Made by a program: the position numbers and the translations under genes. The notes under the pieces are model-generated. The model did no database searches and was not told where the DNA came from. It was given only the letters and a program-made list of their open reading frames with translations. Shown piece after piece: positions 1-7,609 of a stretch of 64,000 nt of DNA (position 1 is the first letter of the stretch; each line of letters begins with the position of its first letter). The stretch lies in contig NZ_VANV01000025.1 in assembly GCF_022496765.1 (NCBI RefSeq), positions 31,402-95,401 on the forward strand. The letters run 5' to 3'. Origin of the DNA: Acidaminobacter sp. JC074. Its GTDB lineage: Bacteria > Bacillota > Clostridia > Peptostreptococcales > Acidaminobacteraceae.

Positions 1-14
1 TTATGTCATATTAT

Positions 15-230
15 AGTAAGAAAATCGATGACAAGGATTATTAGACTTAAAGACTTTGTAGAGAGTGAGGCGCTGGTGAAAGCTTCATAAGAAACTGAAG
101 TTGAACCTACCTTTGAGATGGATACTAACCTATCCCGTGTGGAAACGATATATTCCAGAAAGTGAGCCTTTGGCTAATTAGAGTGGTACCGCGGACCCCC
201 GTCTCTTTAGAGATGGGGGCCTTTTATAAT
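15..230 (+). promoter_or_regulatory. T-box leader, probable proline specifier
   Basis: A tRNA-sensing T-box attenuator. The T-box core AGAGTGGTACCGCGG lies at 180-194, followed by an intrinsic terminator (stems 196-205 and 210-219, then a T-rich tract). In Stem I the specifier loop lies between GACTT (43-47)/AAGTT and AAGG/CCTT helices, and the codon just before the conserved A (109) is CCT at 106-108, i.e. proline. Aligning it with the Cys T-box at 3.7 kb gives the same register. An alternative GAA (Glu) reading at 103-105 fits the alignment less well. The proline reading agrees with the proS remnant found downstream. A -10-like TATTAT at 9-14 suggests the transcript starts near base 20; the -35 box would lie outside the window. 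Confidence 0.9.
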
Positions 231-348
231 AATCCGAAAACATTCGTGTCTTAAACATGAGATGAATCGGATTTAAATGTTAGTATAAAAAACTTTGCTC
301 CAGAACGAAAAATTGGAAACAAAAACTGCTAAAAACGAATACGAACAC

Positions 349-378
349 TTGTTCTACACTTCTAAAACATGGTATAAT
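349..378 (+). promoter_or_regulatory. Putative tnpB promoter
   Basis: TTGTTC (349-354), 18-base spacer, TATAAT (373-378), placed 27 bases before the tnpB start and inside the element. This would give tnpB, and perhaps gltX by read-through, transcription independent of the T-box. Confidence 0.5.
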
Positions 379-404
379 AAGAGGAAGAGAGGAGGTGATA
401 AAAA

Positions 405-1850
405 ATGAGTAAAAGCAGTACTTATAGAACAATTCAAATCAGAGTAAAATCAGGCCATGATATGTATAATTATTGTGATGAAATGTGTTTTAACTCAAAA
501 AATCTTTTTAACACAACAAATTATCATTTCAGACAAGTTTTCTCAGGAATCGGTAAGAGTAAGCGTCATAAAAATGAAGATGAAGTCATCAATGACATTA
601 ATGAGAAAATCCCTTTGATTAACAAGAAACTTCGAGAAAGTTATAAAAAGAAAAATAAGAAAGGTAAAAAAGCAAAGGGTCCAGTGCAGTTTGACTTGCT
701 ATCAAAAGACAATAAGATTGTTACTTACAATCTATTGGATGCTTACTTCAAATACATCGATCAAGTAGATTATAGATCTCTACCAGCTCATACAAATCAG
801 AATACAATCAAACAGGTTATTAGGGCATGGAAGAGCTATTTTAAGTTAATGGATCTCTACAGAAAAGGTGAGTTAGAAGATGAACCTAAAATACCAAAAT
901 ATAAAAAGAAAAATGGCAGATATGTTGTGGTTTTGTCCAATCAGGTATGTGTGATAAAAGACGATGAGGATCCTTATAAAAACGATAAATATTTGAGATT
1001 TCCAAAGACAAACTATCAATTCAATATCACAAAATGCATGGACTATGAAAAATTTAAATTAAAAGAAGTGCGTATTGTACCAGGTTCAAGTTTCTATACA
1101 CTTGAGATTGTACTGGATCTTGGTGAATCTGAAGAACTGTCACATGATAGTAAGCGTATATTAGGAATTGATATCGGTGTAAACAACTTGGCAACTATTG
1201 TAAACAATGTTGGTCAGCGATCAGTTATTGTAAATGGCAAAGGACTTAAAAGCATCAATCAATACTATAATAAAAAACGCGCAGGTTTAATGAGTATCTT
1301 GAGAAACGGAAAACAGAAAGATGAAGGTCACTATCATTCAAAGCAGTTGAATCGATTAGACGAAAAAAGAAATGCAAAGGTAAAAGATTTTTTACATAAA
1401 TCCAGTCGTTATATTATAGATTATGCTCTAGAGCATGGTATAGATACGATTGTAATCGGTTATAACAAAGGATTTAATCAAGCCTGTAATATGGGAAAGA
1501 AAAACAATCAAAACTTTACAACAATTCCATTCAAAAAATTCATAGATGTACTTGACTACAAAGCAAGTGATGCAGGCATCAAACTAATCGTTACTGAAGA
1601 AAGTTATACATCGAAAGCGTCATTCTTAGATGGCGATGAATTACCAGTCTATAATGAGAGTAATAAGAAGACCTATAAGTTTTCAGGTAAGCGTATTGAA
1701 AGAGGCTTGTATAGGACGAAAACAGGCACAATCATCAATGCGGATGTTAATGCAGCATTTAATATCATAAGAAAAGTATTTCCAAATGCGAAAGGCGAAT
1801 GGAACAGAAGCGTCTTGGAGGCGCCATTTAGGATAAGGGCAGTTTGCTAA
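405..1850 (+). CDS. tnpB: TnpB, RNA-guided nuclease of an IS200/IS605 element
   Basis: This 481-residue protein belongs to the OrfB/TnpB family, which cuts DNA under guidance of an RNA transcribed from the element's right end and is ancestral to Cas12. The start ATG follows AGGAGGTG at 391-398. The N-terminal half is lysine-rich and RNA-binding in character. RuvC-I is GIDIG with Asp256; RuvC-III is NADVNAA with Asp447. The usual RuvC-II Glu is replaced by Gly352 in IVIGYNKG, but a nearby TEES stretch (Glu398/Glu399) could supply the acid, as in TnpB groups with rearranged catalytic sites. The CxxC zinc-finger pairs of typical TnpB are absent; the region between the motifs reads TSKASFLDGD instead. 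The gene appears full length and intact. Confidence 0.9.
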   Translation: MSKSSTYRTIQIRVKSGHDMYNYCDEMCFNSKNLFNTTNYHFRQVFSGIGKSKRHKNEDEVINDINEKIPLINKKLRESYKKKNKKGKKAKGPVQFDLLSKDNKIVTYNLLDAYFKYIDQVDYRSLPAHTNQNTIKQVIRAWKSYFKLMDLYRKGELEDEPKIPKYKKKNGRYVVVLSNQVCVIKDDEDPYKNDKYLRFPKTNYQFNITKCMDYEKFKLKEVRIVPGSSFYTLEIVLDLGESEELSHDSKRILGIDIGVNNLATIVNNVGQRSVIVNGKGLKSINQYYNKKRAGLMSILRNGKQKDEGHYHSKQLNRLDEKRNAKVKDFLHKSSRYIIDYALEHGIDTIVIGYNKGFNQACNMGKKNNQNFTTIPFKKFIDVLDYKASDAGIKLIVTEESYTSKASFLDGDELPVYNESNKKTYKFSGKRIERGLYRTKTGTIINADVNAAFNIIRKVFPNAKGEWNRSVLEAPFRIRAVC

Positions 1851-1891
1851 TCTCCTAAGGAATCTCGTGATTTTAATCATGAGAACTTCAA
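1740..1891 (+). ncRNA. Possible omega (reRNA) guide scaffold at the element's right end
   Basis: TnpB guide RNAs normally comprise the 3' end of tnpB plus the right-end sequence, with the guide read from the DNA immediately beyond the element. Here the tnpB tail, the hairpin 1864-1883 and the terminal TTCAA would form the scaffold, and bases from 1892 onward (the proS remnant) would be the guide. The 5' limit is a guess; placement is inferred from family behaviour, not from a recognised covariance pattern. Confidence 0.4.
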
Positions 1892-2053
1892 AAAGCCATG
1901 TGGTGTGCTCATGAAGACTGTGAAGGTAAAATCAAGGAAGATACCGGGGCAACCATCAGATGTATGCCGTTTAAGCAAGAAAAATTATCAGATACTTGTT
2001 TAGTTTGTGGAAAAAAAGCTGATAAAATGGTATATTTAGCTAAAGCCTATTAA
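1892..2053 (+). pseudogene. proS: proS remnant, C-terminal zinc domain of prolyl-tRNA synthetase
   Basis: An open frame of 53 codons ending in TAA encodes the last part of an archaeal-type prolyl-tRNA synthetase. It contains Cys-X4-Cys-X25-Cys-X2-Cys, the zinc-ligand spacing of that C-terminal domain, and ends in AKAY with the terminal Tyr characteristic of the class. The frame has no start codon of its own and is cut at its 5' side exactly where the TnpB element ends. About 430 residues, including the whole catalytic domain and the anticodon-binding domain, are missing. The proline-type T-box left of the element is evidently the original leader of this gene. A functional ProRS must be encoded elsewhere. 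Confidence 0.88.
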
Positions 2054-2061
2054 GGTAAGTA

Positions 2062-2090
2062 TTGCTAATTCTATGTTTGTCCATTATATT
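2062..2090 (+). promoter_or_regulatory. Putative gltX promoter
   Basis: TTGCTA (2062-2067), 17 bases, TATATT (2085-2090), immediately after the proS remnant and 65 bases before gltX. It may allow gltX to be transcribed independently of the disrupted proS leader. Confidence 0.4.
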
Positions 2091-2155
2091 ATATAGGTAA
2101 CTAGATAATAAATGGTGAAACATACAAGATAAAAGGAATTACAGGAGGAAACGAA

Positions 2156-3634
2156 ATGAGTAATCGCGTAAGATTTGCGCCGTCTCCAACAGGATATGTA
2201 CATGTTGGTTCTTTAAGAACGGCCCTATATGACTATATGTTTGCTAGAAAACATGATGGTAAGTACGTACTAAGAATTGAAGACACAGATAGAACAAGAC
2301 TTGTGGATGATGCTATTGAAAATTTAATCAATGCCTTTGAATGGGCAGGTATCATGCATGATGAAGGACCTTTCTTTGAAGAAGGCAAGATGGTTCAAAG
2401 AGGTGACTATGGTTCTTATATTCAATCTGAAAGATTAGATACATATAGACCTTATGTGGACCAGTTGTTAGAATCAGGTCATGCGTATTACTGTTTCTGT
2501 TCTAAAGAAAGATTGGATGAAGTAAGAGCAAAGAACAAGGAAAAGGGTATTATTTCAGGTTATGATGGCCATTGTAGAGACGGTTCTTTAGAAGAAGCAA
2601 AAAAACGTGTTGCTGCTGGTGAATCATATGTTGTAAGACTTAAGATGCCAGAAGACCGTGAGCTTGTATTTGAAGATATGGTTAGAGGTACTGTAAAGAT
2701 GAACACAGCAGATTCTGACGACCAGGTTCTTTTAAAGGCAGATGGCTTCCCGACATACCATATGGCAGTTGTTGTAGATGATCATTTAATGGGCATCACA
2801 CATATGATCAGAGGTGAGGAGTGGTTACCATCTACACCTAAGCAAATTATTTTATATGAAGCACTTGGCTGGCCACAACCTAAGTATGCACATCTTCCTA
2901 ACATCTTAAATACTGAGAAAAAGAAGCTTTCAAAGCGTCATGATTCAGTAGCTGTAGAAGACTTTAAGAAAAAAGGTTATTTACCAGAGGCTCTAATCAA
3001 CTTCTTAGCACTTGTTGGCTGGAGTCCAGAAGGTGAAGAAGAGATCATGACACTTGAAGAAATGACCAAGCAGTTCTCATTTGAGAGAGTATCAAAATCA
3101 GGTGGTGTATTTGATGTTCAAAAGCTTAACTGGATGAACAACCAATACATTAAAAATGCTGATGATGACCGTTTAACAGACTTGGCTATGCCTTACTTAG
3201 TTGAATCAGGTATCATTAATGAAGATGGTCTTGAAGGTCACTTTGATTGGGTTAAGAAGATTGTTTCTTTGGTTAAAGAAAAGCTTGAGTACATGGCTCA
3301 AATTACTGACTATGTGCCGTTATTTATTGGTGACGTGGTAGAAATCACAGATGATTCTGCTATGGAAATGATCAAGCTAGACCATGTACCAACATTGATT
3401 GATGCTCTAGTAGGAAAGTTTGAATCTGCTGAAGCCTTTGATGCACCTTCTGTTAAGAAGTTATTTAAAGAAGTTCAAAAGGAAACTGGTATCAAGGGTA
3501 AGAACTTATTCATGTGCACTAGAATTGCCGTAACAGGTCAAGAACATGGTTCTGATTTAATGGAAACTATTGCGATTCTAGGCAAGGATAATGTTGTTAA
3601 GAGAATGACATCAGTTAAAGAAAATTATTGTTAA
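2156..3634 (+). CDS. gltX: Glutamyl-tRNA synthetase
   Basis: Cytoplasmic class I synthetase of 492 residues that charges tRNA-Glu with glutamate, and in organisms lacking GlnRS also tRNA-Gln. The HIGH-type signature is PSPTGYVHVGSL near residue 10 and the KMSKS-type signature is KLSKR near residue 257. The length is normal for the bacterial discriminating/non-discriminating family. ATG follows a good AGGAGG ribosome site. In related clostridia proS and gltX are adjacent and co-transcribed, so loss of proS leaves gltX downstream of the orphan Pro T-box and tnpB. No glutamate T-box is visible in front of it. Confidence 0.97.
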   Translation: MSNRVRFAPSPTGYVHVGSLRTALYDYMFARKHDGKYVLRIEDTDRTRLVDDAIENLINAFEWAGIMHDEGPFFEEGKMVQRGDYGSYIQSERLDTYRPYVDQLLESGHAYYCFCSKERLDEVRAKNKEKGIISGYDGHCRDGSLEEAKKRVAAGESYVVRLKMPEDRELVFEDMVRGTVKMNTADSDDQVLLKADGFPTYHMAVVVDDHLMGITHMIRGEEWLPSTPKQIILYEALGWPQPKYAHLPNILNTEKKKLSKRHDSVAVEDFKKKGYLPEALINFLALVGWSPEGEEEIMTLEEMTKQFSFERVSKSGGVFDVQKLNWMNNQYIKNADDDRLTDLAMPYLVESGIINEDGLEGHFDWVKKIVSLVKEKLEYMAQITDYVPLFIGDVVEITDDSAMEMIKLDHVPTLIDALVGKFESAEAFDAPSVKKLFKEVQKETGIKGKNLFMCTRIAVTGQEHGSDLMETIAILGKDNVVKRMTSVKENYC

Positions 3635-3640
3635 TTGTTA

Positions 3641-3669
3641 AAATCGCTTGCAAAAGCGATTTTTTTTTG
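3641..3669 (+). terminator. Terminator after gltX
   Basis: AAATCGCTT, loop GCAA, AAGCGATTT, then a run of T. It separates gltX from the Cys T-box operon. Confidence 0.9.
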
Positions 3670-3677
3670 TTATTATC
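3648..3677 (+). promoter_or_regulatory. Putative promoter of the cysE-cysS T-box transcript
   Basis: TTGCAA (3648-3653), 18 bases, TATTAT (3672-3677). The -35 box sits in the loop of the gltX terminator, so terminator and promoter overlap. Transcription would start near 3684, just before Stem I. Confidence 0.45.
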
Positions 3678-3689
3678 ACACTAATTCAA

Positions 3690-3912
3690 AGACCATGATT
3701 AGGAGAGTAAATTATTGAAAGTCTTTAGAGAGGGTTCTGGTTGGTGAAATGAACCTAGATGGCAGATGGTTGAAGTGCACCTATGAGTCGCCGCTTGAAA
3801 TTGAGTAGGGTTGGCCGGTTAATACCGTTATCTATTATATGAGATAGGCTTAGGCCTAATTAAAGTGGAACCGTGAGTTAAATCGCCTTTATTATGAGGG
3901 TGATTTTTTTGT
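3690..3912 (+). promoter_or_regulatory. T-box leader, cysteine specifier
   Basis: tRNA-Cys-responsive attenuator of the cysE-cysS operon. The T-box core AAAGTGGAACCGTG is at 3862-3875. The specifier loop is closed by TAGG/CCTA and carries TGC (Cys) at 3776-3778 followed by the conserved A. The terminator is AATCGCC/GGGTGATT at about 3881-3905 with a T tract. The codon matches the functions downstream: serine acetyltransferase and cysteinyl-tRNA synthetase. Confidence 0.93.
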
Positions 3913-3942
3913 TTGGTATGAAAACCAGTTTAATAAGTAACG

Positions 3943-3972
3943 AAGCACTCGATGTGCTGAGTGCTTATTTTT
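3943..3972 (+). terminator. Second hairpin with T tract before cysE
   Basis: AAGCACTC (3943-3950) pairs with GAGTGCTT (3959-3966), followed by ATTTTT. It lies between the T-box terminator and the cysE ribosome site at about 3975, so it could act as an extra attenuator or stabilise the processed mRNA 5' end. Confidence 0.6.
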
Positions 3973-3987
3973 AGAAAGGAGTAAGCG

Positions 3988-4617
3988 ATGAGACAAGAAG
4001 GACTATTAGCTTCTATTGTAAGAAGAGACCCAGCTGCTAAGAATAGATTGGAAGTACTAGTCTGTTACCCTGGTGTACATGCTGTTATAGCACACCGTGT
4101 CAATCATTTGCTCCATAATATGGGTTTAAGGGTCTTGGCTAGAATGGGTTCTCAAATCATGAGAGTACTGACTGGCATTGAAATCCACCCAGGTGCTGTT
4201 ATAGGCAGAAGACTTTTGATAGACCACGGCATGGGTGTGGTTATTGGTGAAACTGCCATTATTGGAGACGACGTGACCTTGTATCAGGGCGTGACTTTAG
4301 GTGGTACAGGTAAAGACCAAGGCAAGCGTCATCCGACCATTGGCAACGATGTTATGATCGCCTCTGGAGCTAAAATACTTGGGCCTTTTAAGATTGGTGA
4401 TCACTCAAAAATCGGTGCGGGATCTGTTGTTTTAAAGGAAGTACCGGACCATTGTACAGTTGTTGGTGTACCAGGAAGGATTGTTAAGCAAAACTATAAA
4501 AAGGTGGATGAGGAAAAACTCTGTGATATGGACCAAGTTCATTTACCAAATCCCGTTGAAGCTGAGTTTGACAAGTTAAGAAAAAAATTGCTTGAACTAG
4601 AAAAGAAGGTTGGCTAA
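3988..4617 (+). CDS. cysE: Serine O-acetyltransferase
   Basis: Transfers acetyl from acetyl-CoA to serine, giving O-acetylserine, the acceptor for cysteine synthesis. The protein has 209 residues, the short form common in Firmicutes. It begins with a helical domain (to about 60), then left-handed beta-helix hexapeptide repeats containing IDHGMGVVIGETA and HPTIGNDVMIASGAKILG, with the Asp-His and His residues of the active site. The C-terminal tail is a charged helix. Start ATG is preceded by AAAGGAGT. It is first in the operon with cysS under the Cys T-box, so cysteine supply and tRNA charging respond together to uncharged tRNA-Cys. Confidence 0.95.
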   Translation: MRQEGLLASIVRRDPAAKNRLEVLVCYPGVHAVIAHRVNHLLHNMGLRVLARMGSQIMRVLTGIEIHPGAVIGRRLLIDHGMGVVIGETAIIGDDVTLYQGVTLGGTGKDQGKRHPTIGNDVMIASGAKILGPFKIGDHSKIGAGSVVLKEVPDHCTVVGVPGRIVKQNYKKVDEEKLCDMDQVHLPNPVEAEFDKLRKKLLELEKKVG

Positions 4618-4667
4618 TACCTAATTCATAGGAATAGTGATATAATAGATAAGATAAAGGAGTGCTT

Positions 4668-6062
4668 ATGAGACTATATAATACGATAACTCGTGAAAAA
4701 GAAGAGTTTAAACCTCTTGAAGAGGGAAAAGTAAAGATGTACGTGTGTGGACCAACAGTTTATAACTACTTCCACATTGGTAATGCAAGACCTTTTTTAA
4801 TCTTTGATGCTTTCAGAAGATACCTGGAGTATAGAGGTTATGACGTCACTTATGTTCAGAACTTTACGGATGTAGATGATAAAATCATCAACCGTGCTAT
4901 AGAAGAGAATATTGATCCAATGACCGTTTCTCAAAAGTACATTGATGAATACTTTAAAGATGCAGATGCCCTTGGTATCAAGAGAGCTGATTTTCATCCA
5001 AAAGTATCAGAAAACATTGGTGGTATTATAAAAATTGTTAAAACACTTGAGAAAAATGGCTATGCATACAATGTTGACGGTGATGTATACTTTGACATGA
5101 AAGCCTTCAAAGACTATGGTAAATTATCAGGTCAAATCATAGATGAGTTAGAAGCCGGTGCTAGAATCGATGTATCTGAAGTTAAGAAAAACCCAATGGA
5201 TTTTGCCTTATGGAAGAAGAAAAAAGAAGGTGAAATTGCATGGAAGTCTCCTTGGGGTGAAGGTCGTCCAGGTTGGCACATCGAATGTTCTGCAATGATC
5301 AATAAACACTTAGGTGAAACCATTGATATTCATGCAGGTGGCAAGGACTTGGTTTTTCCACACCATGAAAATGAAGTAGCCCAAAGTGAAGCTTATACGG
5401 GTAAGACACTGTCTAACTACTGGATGCACAATGGTTATATCAATATTGATAATAAGAAGATGTCAAAGTCTGAAGGTAACTTCTTTACAGTTAGAGAAAT
5501 TCTAGAAAAATACGATGCGGAAGTCATTCGTTTCTTCTTGCTTTCAGTTCAATACAGACATCCTGTTAACTTCTCTAGAGAACTGGTTGAATCAGCAGCC
5601 AATGGACTGGATAGAATTTATACAGCTAGAGACAACATGATGCATCTACTAAAGACAGCACCTACAGGTCTGAGTGATTCAGATCAGGTCATCTTAGATG
5701 GTTATCAAAAACATAAGATCAAGTTTATTGAATCACTTGATGATGACTTTAATACAGCTGACGGTATTGCTGCCATATTTGAACTTGTTAGAGATATGAA
5801 CAAGGATATGACAGAATTATCTTCTAGAGAACTTATCTTAGGCACTTTAGATTTGTTAAAAGAATTGACAGGCGTACTTGGTATTTTAGTTAAAGAAAAT
5901 GATGTGCTTGCTGATGATTTAAAAGCGCTTATCGATGAAAGACAAGAAGCTAGAAAGGCTAAAAACTTTGAGCGTTCAGACGAAATCAGAGATTTACTAT
6001 TGGAAAAAGGTATTGTACTTGAAGACACACCAACAGGCGTTAAGTGGTCATACAAAAGATAG
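4668..6062 (+). CDS. cysS: Cysteinyl-tRNA synthetase
   Basis: Class I synthetase that attaches cysteine to tRNA-Cys, 464 residues. HIGH-type motif HIGN near residue 36 follows the zinc-ligand YVCGPTVYN; the other zinc ligands are in HIECSAM and HHENE. KMSKS is present near residue 263. I chose ATG 4668 rather than the in-frame GTG 4662, because AAAGGAG at 4656-4662 is then correctly spaced. A TATAAT at 4641-4646 hints at an extra internal promoter, but no convincing -35 box accompanies it. It is the second gene of the Cys T-box operon. Confidence 0.96.
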   Translation: MRLYNTITREKEEFKPLEEGKVKMYVCGPTVYNYFHIGNARPFLIFDAFRRYLEYRGYDVTYVQNFTDVDDKIINRAIEENIDPMTVSQKYIDEYFKDADALGIKRADFHPKVSENIGGIIKIVKTLEKNGYAYNVDGDVYFDMKAFKDYGKLSGQIIDELEAGARIDVSEVKKNPMDFALWKKKKEGEIAWKSPWGEGRPGWHIECSAMINKHLGETIDIHAGGKDLVFPHHENEVAQSEAYTGKTLSNYWMHNGYINIDNKKMSKSEGNFFTVREILEKYDAEVIRFFLLSVQYRHPVNFSRELVESAANGLDRIYTARDNMMHLLKTAPTGLSDSDQVILDGYQKHKIKFIESLDDDFNTADGIAAIFELVRDMNKDMTELSSRELILGTLDLLKELTGVLGILVKENDVLADDLKALIDERQEARKAKNFERSDEIRDLLLEKGIVLEDTPTGVKWSYKR

Positions 6063-6071
6063 GAGTCCTCA

Positions 6072-6509
6072 TTGAAACAATTTTTAGACAAAATTGATAG
6101 AAGAACTTTAACAGACGATGAAGTAAAAATGATGAACGCCATGAAACTTGCTTATATTGGTGATGCCGTTTATGAGGTTTACATCAGGACTTATGTGATG
6201 AACAATTACAGGGCCAATGTCAACAACCTAAATAGAAAGGCAGTCAGCTTTGTTAAGGCGGGTGCTCAGGCTAGAATTGTTGAGTATTTAAAACCATATT
6301 TGTCTGAAAGTGAGTGGGCAGTGGTTATGCGTGGTAGAAATCATAAGGTTACCACAGCTTCTAAAAATGCCGATATCAAGGACTATAAAATGGCAACGGG
6401 CTTTGAAGCCCTTATCGGCCAGCTTTATCTTAAGGGTGAAAAAGAAAGATTAGAAGACTTGATCATTCATGGCATCAAGCATATTGATCCGGAGGCAGAC
6501 GATGAGTAA
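6072..6509 (+). CDS. mrnC: Mini-ribonuclease III
   Basis: RNase III-like nuclease lacking the double-stranded-RNA-binding domain; in Bacillus it matures 23S rRNA. It has 145 residues with the catalytic fold signature AYIGDAVYEVYIR near residue 28 and conserved VMRGRNHKV. The start is TTG, chosen because AGGAG at 6061-6065 is well spaced and no upstream ATG exists; the next ATG would remove the first 20 residues. It follows cysS by nine bases, a conserved clostridial pairing. Confidence 0.9.
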   Translation: MKQFLDKIDRRTLTDDEVKMMNAMKLAYIGDAVYEVYIRTYVMNNYRANVNNLNRKAVSFVKAGAQARIVEYLKPYLSESEWAVVMRGRNHKVTTASKNADIKDYKMATGFEALIGQLYLKGEKERLEDLIIHGIKHIDPEADDE

Positions 6510-6858
6510 AAGAGATAAAATCATGATTCTTGTCATGATCGGTCTGGTGATTCTACTGCTTGTGAAGTCACTTGTTTTAGATCCTTATCAAGTGGAGAAT
6601 GAAGCTGAAGAGGCATTTCTGACTTATGTGGAAAAGCTTGTAGATGAAAGATACAGTGGTGGTCTTTATGGGACCTTGGTTCAGATAAAGGTTGTAAACA
6701 TCACTGAGATGAGTGAAAGAGAAAAGTCCTACAAAGACTTAGATGGCAATGTCCAGGTGACACAAGGTACCTACAAGGCTAAAATCAGAAAGTATATTCT
6801 GGGTATCTTACCTTATGCAGAAGAAAGTATTTTAGAAGGTGTAGAAGATGAAAGTTGA
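6502..6858 (+). CDS. Small membrane-anchored protein of unknown function
   Basis: The product has 118 residues. ATG 6502 follows GGAGG at 6491-6494 and overlaps the mrnC stop by eight bases. A single hydrophobic helix occupies residues about 7-24 after a basic N-terminus (MSKRDK), so the chain is probably anchored with the remaining 95 residues outside. No catalytic motif is visible. It is translationally coupled to mrnC and to thyX, which begins 11 bases before its stop. No family is recognised. Confidence 0.75.
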   Translation: MSKRDKIMILVMIGLVILLLVKSLVLDPYQVENEAEEAFLTYVEKLVDERYSGGLYGTLVQIKVVNITEMSEREKSYKDLDGNVQVTQGTYKAKIRKYILGILPYAEESILEGVEDES

Positions 6859-7609
6859 TTTGATTACCCATACGCCGGAAGCAGAAAAAGTTGTATCTGC
6901 AGCGGCTAAGCTGTGTTACTCGAAAACGGGTACCCAGTCCATATTAGAAGGCTTGACTGATGACAAGGTGGAATCCTTTATTGAAAAGCTTGCCAGTCTT
7001 GGTCACGAATCACCTATAGAGCATGTTTCTTATACATTTGCTGTAGAAGGTGTCAGCAGGGTCTTGACACATCAGCTTGTAAGACATAGAATAGCATCGT
7101 ATTCTCAGCAATCACAGCGTTATGTCAAACTAGAACAGTTTGAGTATGTTGTGCCACCGATGATAAAAAAGAATCCGAAAGCTTATGCAATATTTGAAAA
7201 AGCCATGCAAGAAGACCAGATGCATTACAACAGCCTGGTAGAGACTTTAGAAAAATCTTATATAGAAGAATACCTATCAGAAGGCTACAGTGACAAGAAA
7301 TCTAAGCAAATGGCGGAGAAAAAAGCCATAGAGGATGCCAGATTTGTTTTTCCAAATGCCTGTGAGACAAAAATTATATTTACGATGAATGCTAGAACAT
7401 TGATGCAGTTTTTTAAGCATAGATGTTGTGAAAGAGCCCAATGGGAAATCAGAGAACTTGCTGATCAGATGTTAGACTTGGTTAAGTCGGTTTCTCCTAA
7501 CCTCTTTAAATATGCAGGACCGTCCTGTGTAGGCTCTACTTGTCCAGAAGGTTTTATGACTTGTGGTAAGGCAGCTGAAAAGAAAACATATTATTTGAAG
7601 GAAGATTAA
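6848..7609 (+). CDS. thyX: Flavin-dependent thymidylate synthase
   Basis: Converts dUMP to dTMP using methylene-tetrahydrofolate as carbon donor and FADH2/NADPH as reductant; it replaces ThyA in many anaerobes. The product has 253 residues and carries the ThyX motif RHR-x7-SQR (RHRIASYSQQSQR, from residue 79). The C-terminal part has Cys residues (CVGSTCPEG, MTCGK) not needed for catalysis. The start overlaps the preceding gene and has only a weak ribosome site, suggesting coupled translation. No thyA or folate gene is present here. Confidence 0.95.
   Translation: MKVDLITHTPEAEKVVSAAAKLCYSKTGTQSILEGLTDDKVESFIEKLASLGHESPIEHVSYTFAVEGVSRVLTHQLVRHRIASYSQQSQRYVKLEQFEYVVPPMIKKNPKAYAIFEKAMQEDQMHYNSLVETLEKSYIEEYLSEGYSDKKSKQMAEKKAIEDARFVFPNACETKIIFTMNARTLMQFFKHRCCERAQWEIRELADQMLDLVKSVSPNLFKYAGPSCVGSTCPEGFMTCGKAAEKKTYYLKED

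Larger units (their letters stand above)
231..1891 (+). mobile_element. IS200/IS605-type element carrying only tnpB
   Basis: The element is bounded by matching subterminal palindromes. The left hairpin has stems TTCGTG (243-248) and CATGAG (256-261), enclosed by a 7-bp outer repeat 231-237/267-273. The right hairpin spans 1864-1883 (CTCGTGATT / AATCATGAG) and is followed by the terminal TTCAA (1887-1891). Short hairpins, no terminal inverted repeats and no target duplication are typical of single-strand-transposing IS200/IS605 elements. No tnpA transposase is present, so the element is non-autonomous. Its left end abuts the T-box terminator and its right end abuts the proS tail, so insertion was accompanied or followed by loss of most of proS. 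The exact left boundary is uncertain by roughly ten bases. Confidence 0.75.

Noticed and set aside
103..105. GAA (Glu) as specifier of the first T-box
   Set aside because: Aligning with the Cys T-box places CCT, not GAA, directly before the conserved A and the closing helix; the proS tail downstream agrees with proline.
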